A DNA stretch of 23,455 nucleotides, from the NCBI GenBank assembly GCA_032127075.1, contig JAQAZZ010000079.1:1-23455 (forward strand), given 5' to 3'. Shown piece after piece: positions 8,044-13,990 of the stretch. The translations under genes and the position numbers were made by a program. Positions within the stretch are counted from its first letter, which is position 1. Every line of letters begins with the position of its first letter. Under the pieces are notes generated by a model, which was not told where the DNA came from, did not search any database, and saw only the letters and a program-made list of their open reading frames with translations. This DNA comes from GCA-2699445 sp032127075. GTDB lineage: Bacteria > Actinomycetota > Actinomycetes > S36-B12 > GCA-2699445.

Positions 8044-8505
8044 ATGGGACGTCCTGTTGTGGAAAGCATCTACATCGCCGCCGAAGCCGGGCGGATCTAC
8101 GACTTGGTATCCGATGTGGCCCGCATGGGCGAATGGTCGCCGGAAGCTACGGGCGCCCGGGGGGCGGATACTCGATTGCAGCCGGGAGACCGGTTCATCG
8201 GCTGGAACAAGCACGGGCTGATCAGGTGGTTCACCCAATGCACGGTCCTGTCGGCGAGCCGTGGCGAAGAGTTCAGCTTCGATGTGGACGTCGGGCCCAT
8301 GCCCGTCTCGCGATGGAGCTACGAGTTCCGGCCCGAAGGGGCTGGAACGAAGGTCACGGAGACGTGGGTGGACCGCCGGGAAGGCTTCTGGGCTCCGGCG
8401 ATCAAGGCGTTGGGCCAGGTCGTGATCCCCGGCCCGCGGCCGCGGCACAACCGGGCGAACATGGTGCAGACGCTGCGCAGGCTGAAAGCGACCGCCGAGG
8501 TTTGA
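8044..8505 (+). CDS. SRPBCC family protein
   Basis: 153 residues with the SRPBCC layout: a first strand VVESIYIAAEAGRIYDLVSD, the motif ARMGEWSPEATGARG, a strand pair around GDRFIGWNKHG, and a C-terminal helix ending NMVQTLRRLKATAE. Such proteins bind hydrophobic ligands; many actinobacterial members are annotated only as polyketide cyclase/dehydrase-like. It lies 59 bases after the HMG-CoA reductase gene on the same strand and could share its transcript. It is a third SRPBCC copy in this window but is not closely similar to the two at 3.3-4.2 kb. No catalytic residue can be assigned. Confidence 0.85.
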   Translation: MGRPVVESIYIAAEAGRIYDLVSDVARMGEWSPEATGARGADTRLQPGDRFIGWNKHGLIRWFTQCTVLSASRGEEFSFDVDVGPMPVSRWSYEFRPEGAGTKVTETWVDRREGFWAPAIKALGQVVIPGPRPRHNRANMVQTLRRLKATAEV

Positions 8506-8569
8506 GGCCCGGGAGCCCGCCCCACCACGTTGCGCAGCCGATCCACCCGGCGCGGCCTCGACACAGAAG

Positions 8570-8608
8570 CGCGGAGCGCGCCGGGGGGAGATCCGGCCGC
8601 GCTCCGCG
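8570..8608. terminator. Strong GC-rich hairpin between convergent genes
   Basis: The arms CGCGGAGCGCGCCGG (8570-8584) and CCGGCCGCGCTCCGCG (8593-8608) pair over 15 bp with one bulged base and an 8-base loop. It lies between the plus-strand SRPBCC gene and the minus-strand genes, so it could end both transcripts. There is no T-run, as is common in GC-rich actinobacteria. Confidence 0.6.
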
Positions 8609-8615
8609 ACGATGA

Positions 8616-8906
8616 TCAGAGTGCCAGGGCGGCCGCCGGGCCGACAGTCAACACGCCGTCCGACCGCTCACAGCGCATCGTCGCCCTGTTCGCGCGTGCG
8701 CACTCGCACGATTGACTCAACGGGCCGCGGCGCAACTGCACCTGGGAGCAGCGTTCGCAGTGGAAGGTGTCGCCGCTGCGGTCGATGTCCAGTCCGACGA
8801 ACTGCCCATGGTGGACGTCGAAGGCATTGATGTCCCCGCCGGACGTCCCGGCGCACCGAGACGGCGCAGCGGTAGCGGACCCCGGGCCCCCTGCTTGTAT
8901 CGGCAT
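8616..8906 (-). CDS. Doubtful small Cys-rich protein downstream of amidohydrolase gene
   Basis: A 96-residue frame with high GC at third codon positions (most codons of the segment GGDINAFDVHHGQFVGLDID end in C or G), unlike a random open frame. It carries a Cys cluster, FHCERC then SCEC then MRCE, that could bind a metal or form disulfides. No family is recognised. The weakness is the start: ATG 8906 has no ribosome site, although the amidohydrolase stop lies only 24 bases upstream on the same strand, so coupled translation is possible. It could also be the remaining end of a larger gene. The neighbouring hairpin at 8570-8608 would terminate it. Confidence 0.4.
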   Translation of the reverse strand: MPIQAGGPGSATAAPSRCAGTSGGDINAFDVHHGQFVGLDIDRSGDTFHCERCSQVQLRRGPLSQSCECARANRATMRCERSDGVLTVGPAAALAL

Positions 8907-8929
8907 AGGGAGCGGTGGGAATGAGTCCG

Positions 8930-10963
8930 CTATTCCTTGCCGTACACCTGTTCGCCGTCGATCCAGGTGGACTCCACCTCGGTGGAGCAGTACTCGTCGT
9001 CGTAGACCTTGTCGCAGATCGAGTACGCCTTGTCGACGGACTCGGTGCCGTTCGGCTTGGTCTTCACCGTTTCCGCCATCGAGATGATGTCGTTGTTGAT
9101 GATCACGAAGTCGGCCTTCTTGCCCTCCTCGAGGGAGCCGGTGATGTCGTCCTGCTGCAGTGCCTTGGCGCCGTTGATGGTGTAGGCGTCGATGATGTCG
9201 CGGATGGACATCCGCTCCTTCTTGTTGAGCACGACCCAGGTGTAGTCGTTGTCCTTGACCTTGTTCTTGGGCAGGTCGGGGTCGGCGATCCATTCCCCGC
9301 GCAGCAGGGCGTACATCATGTTCGTGAACGGCCGCGGACCCTTGAAGTCCACCGGCGCGTCGCTGCCGATCGAGATCGTGCCCCCGGCCTTGCGGATGCT
9401 CTCCACCGGGTACAGCTGCTGCATGTACTTGGTGTCCTGGGCGTAGAACTCATCGAGGTCGTTCACGTTGCGGTACTTGTCGATGTACGGCATGACCGAG
9501 GTGTCGTAGGAGTGCCACGGGGCGGCCCACGCCGTCGTCGGTGAGGCGAAGACCCCGGCGGAGCCGAACCGCTCGATGTCCTGCGGCCGCACCAGCTGCA
9601 GATGCGCGATGTTGTGCGGGGCGTCCGAGCCGGGGTTGGCCGCACGGGCCTTCTCGATCGCGGTCAAGGCGATGTCCACCGCACGGTTGCCGATGGTGTG
9701 GAAGTGGGCGCTGTAGCCCTTGGCGTCGATGGCGGCCACCAGCCGCTCCACCTCGCCCGGCGGCAGTTCCAGCAGTCCGCGGTTCAGCTTCTCCTCGGTC
9801 GGGGAGTGGTACTCGGTGGTGCCGTCCTTGGCGATGTCCACGTCCAGGTAGGGCTGGTCGAGTGCGGCCGTCTGCGTCGGGTACTCCATGACGCCGTCGA
9901 CCATGAGCTTGACCGAGTCCACCTTGAGCTTGTCGGAGCCCTCCGCCCGCTCGCGTGCGGCATCGACGTCGGCCATGACTTTGTCGATGTCCGCACCGCC
10001 CTCGCCGTCGGAGTGGACGTCCTTCTGCACCACCATGCTCAGGCTGATGCGGGGGGTGAGGTTCCCGTCGGCCGCCATGCCGCCGTAGACATCCACGTCG
10101 CGCTGGTGCGCCCAGGCCTCCATGGCCGACGTGATGCCGTTGGACAGGAAGTACTCGTTGATCGTGTCGGGGTCCTGGAGGAACTGCTCGGCGGTGGTGA
10201 TGTCGTAGTCGAACAGGTCCCACGCGGCCTGGCTGCGCAGCTGGCCGTTGGGTTCGCCGTCGGCGTTGACCGGGATCAGGCCCTTGTACTCCTTGAGCTC
10301 GTCCGTCAGTGTCTCGGAGTTCACCTCGACCGGATCGGTCTTCTTGATCGTGGCGCCGTTCTCCAGCGCGTAGTGGTTCACGGCGTAGGCGTGGCCGTCG
10401 GCGCCCATGAGGATCAGGTTGTGCTCCGTGGTGACCTCGTCGAGGCCCGTGGCGATGTCGGGGTACTTGCCGAGGTAGTTCTTGCTGTCCGCGCCGTACC
10501 CGTTGAACTGGCTGACGGTGATCCACTCCCCGGCGGCCGGGGCCGCGTCGCCGAGATCGGCCAAGCACCCCTTGACCTCGGTGATGACCTTGGCGAGGTC
10601 GAACTCGTTCTGCTTGGGCAGCCGGCAGGTCGGTTTCTCCAGCGCAAGCAGGGGATGCAGATGCGTGTCGTGCAGACCGGGCAGGATCATGCTGCCGTCG
10701 AGGTCCACCTGCTCGGCGCCGTCGCCGGCGATCTCCCGCGCCTGCGCCAACGAACCGGCGTAGCGGACCGTGTCGCCCTCGACGAGCAGCGCCTCAACGG
10801 TCTCCTGGTCGGCGTTGGCGGTGTAGATCGGACCGCCGAAGAACAGTCGCTGGCTGCCGGACCCATCATCGGACGTGGAGGCGGCGCCCTGGGTGCAGGC
10901 GGACAACAGGCCAGCGCCGGCGACGGCGCACAACGCGGCAACGAACTTACTGTGGCGTTTCAT
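8930..10963 (-). CDS. Amidohydrolase, YtcJ-like (amidohydrolase_3), lipoprotein
   Basis: 677 residues from ATG 10963. A lipoprotein signal (MKRHSK, hydrophobic core, LLSAC lipobox) puts lipidated Cys23 on the outer face of the membrane. The metal-dependent hydrolase core shows the HLH pair at 101-103 (DTHLHP), a candidate carbamylated Lys352 in VDSVKLMVDG, His420/His422 in AHFHTIGN, His454 in NIAHLQ and Asp535 in GSDAP, the usual order for amidohydrolase_3 enzymes. These act on exocyclic amide or similar C-N bonds; the substrate is unknown. Most relatives are cytoplasmic, so export is notable. ATG 10978 is an alternative start, but 10963 gives a typical signal peptide preceded by GAGGG. The protein is acidic and Lys-rich for this genome. 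Confidence 0.88.
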   Translation of the reverse strand: MKRHSKFVAALCAVAGAGLLSACTQGAASTSDDGSGSQRLFFGGPIYTANADQETVEALLVEGDTVRYAGSLAQAREIAGDGAEQVDLDGSMILPGLHDTHLHPLLALEKPTCRLPKQNEFDLAKVITEVKGCLADLGDAAPAAGEWITVSQFNGYGADSKNYLGKYPDIATGLDEVTTEHNLILMGADGHAYAVNHYALENGATIKKTDPVEVNSETLTDELKEYKGLIPVNADGEPNGQLRSQAAWDLFDYDITTAEQFLQDPDTINEYFLSNGITSAMEAWAHQRDVDVYGGMAADGNLTPRISLSMVVQKDVHSDGEGGADIDKVMADVDAARERAEGSDKLKVDSVKLMVDGVMEYPTQTAALDQPYLDVDIAKDGTTEYHSPTEEKLNRGLLELPPGEVERLVAAIDAKGYSAHFHTIGNRAVDIALTAIEKARAANPGSDAPHNIAHLQLVRPQDIERFGSAGVFASPTTAWAAPWHSYDTSVMPYIDKYRNVNDLDEFYAQDTKYMQQLYPVESIRKAGGTISIGSDAPVDFKGPRPFTNMMYALLRGEWIADPDLPKNKVKDNDYTWVVLNKKERMSIRDIIDAYTINGAKALQQDDITGSLEEGKKADFVIINNDIISMAETVKTKPNGTESVDKAYSICDKVYDDEYCSTEVESTWIDGEQVYGKE

Positions 10964-11084
10964 CTTCCCTCGATGCATTCATGCGCGCGGATGCGTGTTC
11001 CGCGGAGTCCCGTAGTTCCATCAAGGGTAAGCGACGTTCCGGACTGCCCCGGCCAGCGGAATCCGTAGGCCAGGGAGTCTGGGG

Positions 11085-11288
11085 TCAGGCGAGGGCGACT
11101 TCCATGGCCGCCCGTTCACCGGCCTCCACCGCGCCGTTGAGGAAGCCGTAGTAGTAGCTGGACGTGTGCTCGCCGGCGAAGTGGAACGGCCCCTCGGGGA
11201 TCTCCGGGATGCCGAACAGTCCGGTGTACTGGCCCGGCTTCGGGCAGGTGCAGGCGCCGCGGCTCCAAGGGTGCAGGTGCCAGGCGTC
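11085..11288 (-). pseudogene. C-terminal fragment of a flavin monoamine oxidase
   Basis: The last 67 residues of a flavin amine oxidase are clear: HPWSRGACTCPKPGQYTG, then GPFHFAGEHTSSYYYGFLNG, then AVEAGERAA, matching the conserved FAD-binding C-terminus (HFAGEHTS...G..EGAVESGERAA). Roughly 400 residues, including the N-terminal Rossmann GxGxxG, are missing. Homology stops near 11285-11288, where cadI-like sequence begins on the opposite strand. The frame stays open upstream through antisense cadI into the DUF1905 piece, so a chimeric protein is possible, but it could not be a working oxidase. Confidence 0.8.
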
Positions 11289-11708
11289 GCGGATCTTCCC
11301 GGCTCCGTGGCGTTCTACTCGGCGCTGCTCGGCACCGGGCCGCACAAGCAGCGCCCGGGCTACGCCAACTTCGTGGTCTCGGACCCACCGCTGAAGCTGG
11401 TGCTCATCGAGACCGACGCCGACGTGCGCGGCAGCGGCGCCGCCGGGGCCCTCAACCACCTCGGCATCGAGGTCGCGACCGGCGGAGAGGTCCGGGCGGC
11501 CGGGGCCCGGTTGGCGTCGGAGGGGCTGGCCGTCGAACACGAGCACGGCACCGTCTGCTGCTACGCGCGCCAGGACAAGGTCTGGGTGCACGACCCGGCC
11601 GGTGCCCCCTGGGAGGTCTACACGGTCACCGACGACGACCCGCTGACCATCACCGCCACCCTGCCGGGGGCCAGCGCCGCAGCCCAGCCGGAGGTCGTGT
11701 GCTGCTGA
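11271..11708 (+). CDS. CadI/ArsI-like VOC (glyoxalase-fold) protein with damaged 5' end
   Basis: A close match to the actinobacterial CadI / ArsI C-As lyase family: SVAFYSALLGT, RPGYANFVVSDPPLKLVLIE, LNHLGIEV, then TVCCYARQDKVWVHDPAG and APWEVYTV, ending in CC. The vicinal Cys of CCYA bind As(III) or thiophilic metals in the family. The expected first strand (SRVQLALNV) with its start codon is absent. What precedes VADLPGS is the antisense of the amine oxidase piece. GTG 11271 could serve as a substitute start (about 145 residues, close to family length) but has no convincing ribosome site, and the VOC first strand would be one residue short. It may be expressed, or a pseudogene. No ArsR regulator or other ars gene is nearby. 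Confidence 0.65.
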   Translation: MQVPGVADLPGSVAFYSALLGTGPHKQRPGYANFVVSDPPLKLVLIETDADVRGSGAAGALNHLGIEVATGGEVRAAGARLASEGLAVEHEHGTVCCYARQDKVWVHDPAGAPWEVYTVTDDDPLTITATLPGASAAAQPEVVCC

Positions 11709-11715
11709 CGCGGCC

Positions 11716-11730
11716 GCCCGGGCTGCGGGC
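11716..11730 (+). terminator. Possible hairpin after cadI-like gene
   Basis: An inverted repeat, GCCCG-GGCTG-CGGGC, lies 8 bases after the cadI-like stop and is followed by a pyrimidine-rich stretch (CTTCCCACTCCC). The stem is short and the role is an inference. Confidence 0.35.
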
Positions 11731-11753
11731 CTTCCCACTCCCGGGGCGCTGTC

Positions 11754-11837
11754 GGATTCCGGCAGGGTCACGAATGTCCACGTGTCCGACCGCCGCGCAT
11801 CCCACACCCACAGTTCCGCGGTGAAGTCGACTTGCAT
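11754..11837 (-). pseudogene. N-terminal fragment of a DUF1905 protein
   Basis: ATG 11837 has a ribosome site (GGAG, 4 bases upstream) and opens MQVDFTAELWVWDARRSDTW followed by TFVTLPE, which matches the start of DUF1905 domains (F-x-A-x-L-W-x-W...W-x-FVTLP). The domain normally runs about 90 residues; here similarity ends after about 28. The frame continues without a stop through antisense cadI and into the amine oxidase C-terminus, ending at 11085. That joint frame of about 250 codons is an accident of rearrangement or a newly formed chimera. Confidence 0.7.
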
Positions 11838-11917
11838 GGGGCTCCGCTGCTCCGGTCTCAAGAGTGCCGGACGCGGGGTGCCCGGCCGGTCGGTCATCCT
11901 CCGCCGACTCGGTCAAA

Positions 11918-13309
11918 CTACCGCGGCGCCGCCGCACCGGGTTCCACGACCACCCGGCGGAACTTGCCACTGCCCGGTGCTGTTTCGGGCTGCTCCGGGG
12001 ACAGCGTGAGGCGCGTGCTGGCAGCGCCCTGGGCCGCGAGGTAGGCGGTGATCGCCCGGCTCAGTTCCGCCCACACCTGGTCCCGGTCGTCCGCTGCCAG
12101 CCGCACCTCCACGGCGTCGGGGGCCGTCTGGATCACCTGGCAGCGCCGGACGCCGGGAAGCGAGTCCACCACGGTGCCGAGGGCGAGCGGGGGGATCGAC
12201 ACCGCCCCGCCGCGGACACCTCCCAACCGCAGGACGTCGTCGCGGCGCCCGGACACCCGGATCGCCTGCAGCGGACTGCCGCAGGCACAGGGGTCCGGGC
12301 GGACCAGGACCGAGTCGCCCAAGTCGTACCGGATCAGGGGTTGCACATGGTTGGCGAGGTTCGTCACCAGGACGGTGTGGGAGGCGCGGCCGGCGGGGGT
12401 GGGAGTCAGGTCGCGCTCCACCGGCTCGAGGATCACCCAGTCCTCGTTGACGTGCAGCCAGCCGTGCGGGCAGTCGAAGGCGAGGAACAGGAACTCAGAG
12501 CAGGCATAGGCGTCGTGGACGGTGCAGCCGAACGCCGCCGCCGCGTCGGCACGCAGGCGGGGGTCCGCCGACTCCCCGGCCGTCTCCACCACGACCGGGC
12601 GGATCCGCAGCCGCCCGGCCCGCTGCTCGGCGGTGAGCAGCTGCAGCGCGCTGGGGTAGGCGGTGAGCATCGCCGGGTCGAAGGCGTTGAGTTCCGCCAC
12701 GATCTGCGGCAGGGGGCGGTGGACCGACACCAGCCGGTAGCTGCGGGCGCGCCACCGGCTGCGGTGCCGCTCCGCCTCCATCCAACCGGCTCCGCCGAAG
12801 TGGCCTCCGGTGCCGACGACCGCCGCCCAGCGGAACCGGCGCAGCGTCAGCGCCAGCAGCTGCCGCCGGGAGAACCAGTGGCGGTCCACCCGGGCCGCCA
12901 CCAGCGCCCGGAACACCGCGAGGGCGGCGGGGTCGTGGACGAACACCCCCGGCACCCCCGTCGTCCCCGACGTAGTGCACACGAAGTATCGGCCGAGGAA
13001 CGGATGGCCGACCCGGCTGCTGTCTGCGAGGAAATCCGAGACGGCCGCCCACGTCACGGCAGGATCGGTGACCCACTCGTCGAACGCCCCCATGAGTTCC
13101 GGCTTCGACACGGGGGGCAGGTCCCGGAGCCCGTCCGGGTGCGCGTCCGCGGCGGCGTAGCGCTGCCGGTAGAACGGCGACGACCTGCGTGTATGGGCAA
13201 GGAGCGCAGTGAGTCTGCCCCGTTGGCGCGACGCGATCCCTGCTGGCCCCTGCTGCTCCGCGCGCACCACGTCCCACGCGATCCTCGACGTCGACGGCCT
13301 CCCGTTCAT
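11918..13309 (-). CDS. Phenylacetate-CoA ligase-like (PaaK-type) adenylate-forming enzyme
   Basis: 463 residues from ATG 13309, which is preceded by GGGAGG at a somewhat long spacing of 10. The PaaK-like opening (RLTALLAHTRRSSPFYRQRY, then LPPVSKPELM) is followed by the ATP-binding loop TTSGTTGVPGVF at about 112-123. Next come the mid-domain motif HDAYACSEF, the ADP-binding NLANHVQPLIRYDLGD, a Cys-containing DPCACGSPLQAI, and GRRDDVLRL near the hinge. These enzymes activate a carboxylic acid as an acyl-adenylate and pass it to CoA or another acceptor. The acid substrate cannot be told. It looks intact although it sits between damaged genes. The open frame runs 49 codons further upstream across the repeat at 13.4 kb, but that part has no family character. 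Confidence 0.82.
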   Translation of the reverse strand: MNGRPSTSRIAWDVVRAEQQGPAGIASRQRGRLTALLAHTRRSSPFYRQRYAAADAHPDGLRDLPPVSKPELMGAFDEWVTDPAVTWAAVSDFLADSSRVGHPFLGRYFVCTTSGTTGVPGVFVHDPAALAVFRALVAARVDRHWFSRRQLLALTLRRFRWAAVVGTGGHFGGAGWMEAERHRSRWRARSYRLVSVHRPLPQIVAELNAFDPAMLTAYPSALQLLTAEQRAGRLRIRPVVVETAGESADPRLRADAAAAFGCTVHDAYACSEFLFLAFDCPHGWLHVNEDWVILEPVERDLTPTPAGRASHTVLVTNLANHVQPLIRYDLGDSVLVRPDPCACGSPLQAIRVSGRRDDVLRLGGVRGGAVSIPPLALGTVVDSLPGVRRCQVIQTAPDAVEVRLAADDRDQVWAELSRAITAYLAAQGAASTRLTLSPEQPETAPGSGKFRRVVVEPGAAAPR

Positions 13310-13401
13310 GACCTTCGTGCCTCCCAAGCCCAGTGTGCGCCGCCCGGCGCGACTCGGCGCCCCCGAGGCGACACTCTGGCGGGACCGGCGCCTGCGCTCG
13401 C

Positions 13402-13429
13402 GGCAGGTGGCAGGTGGCAGGTGGCAGGT
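13402..13429 (+). repeat. Tandem repeat, four copies of GGCAGGT
   Basis: Four perfect head-to-tail copies of the 7-mer GGCAGGT. It lies between the PaaK-like gene and the DUF389 remnant. It is a small replication-slippage array that could vary in copy number; since 7 is not a multiple of 3, any frame across it would shift with copy number. Confidence 0.9.
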
Positions 13430-13454
13430 GCTGTCGGGCGCCAGGGAGGTGTGC

Positions 13455-13510
13455 ATGGCGGGCAGTCGGAGGAAGCAGATCGAACCGCTGCTGCTGGCGC
13501 TGGGGACCCT
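13455..13510 (+). pseudogene. Orphan gene start with a good ribosome site
   Basis: ATG 13455 is preceded by GGGAGG with 5-base spacing and opens MAGSRRKQIEPLLLALGT. After about 18 codons the frame loses protein character and DUF389-like sequence continues in another frame from 13511. This looks like the 5' end of one gene joined to the inside of another. The family of the start is not recognised. Confidence 0.4.
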
Positions 13511-13860
13511 ATCCTGCAGGACTCGACTGCCGTGGTCATCGGCGCCATACTCATCGCCCCCTTGATGACTCCGATCCTGGGGGCTGCGGCGGCCATCGTC
13601 AACGGTCGGACCAGGAGGTTGGCGAGGTCGATGAGCCTCGTGGCCCTCGGCGTCGCGGTCGCGTCCGGAATCGTCCTCGCAGCGGCGATGGTGATCATGC
13701 TGCCTCTGCTGTTCACCTCGCAGGGGCTCCTCAACGAAGTCACCCGGCAGTCGGCGGCCTCCGAGACCGTGCCCACCTGGATGGAGGAGGCCTCCCCGGA
13801 GTTGACCTTCGACCTCGTCGAGGTGGCCCGAGGAGTGGTCTCGGTGGAGGTCTCGGGTCC
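13511..13860 (+). pseudogene. DUF389 (TIGR00341-type) membrane protein fragment
   Basis: The frame from 13511 reads ILQDSTAVVIGAILIAPLMT, then PILGAAAAIVNG, closely matching LQDSTAVVIGAMLVAPLMVP in the large DUF389 gene at the right end of this window, also at DNA level. Two hydrophobic segments follow (MSLVALGVAVASGIVLAAAM and VIMLPLLF). The cytoplasmic N-terminal part, a start codon and most of the later membrane segments are missing. Similarity fades after about 13700, and the stretch to 13860 is only loosely assigned. It is a truncated relic next to the orphan gene start at 13455. Confidence 0.65.
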
Positions 13861-13962
13861 GCGCGCGCCGGCACGACGTTCATCCCGGAGGGTGGGACGG
13901 TCACAGGGGCTGGCACGGCTTCTCCCGAGCCGACGGCGAGCACTCCCGGCGCTCCCGGCTGA
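13861..13962 (+). pseudogene. Possible C-terminal tail of an unidentified exported protein
   Basis: In a third frame the sequence reads ARAGTTFIPEGGTVTGAGTA, then SPEPTASTPGAPG, and stops at 13962. The Thr/Pro/Ser-rich end resembles the tail of a secreted or lipoprotein-type actinobacterial protein. It has no start of its own and directly follows the DUF389 fragment, so it may be a third piece in the debris or simply the frame-shifted end of the same relic. Confidence 0.25.
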
Positions 13963-13990
13963 CCCGAACAGCGGCGGACGCGGGGACGGA

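Noticed and set aside
9602..11068. A 488-codon plus-strand open frame
   Set aside because: It is antisense to the amidohydrolase, which has all catalytic motifs; the antisense protein shows no family features.
13402..13429. Start of a CRISPR array
   Set aside because: The unit is 7 bases with no spacers; it is a simple tandem repeat.
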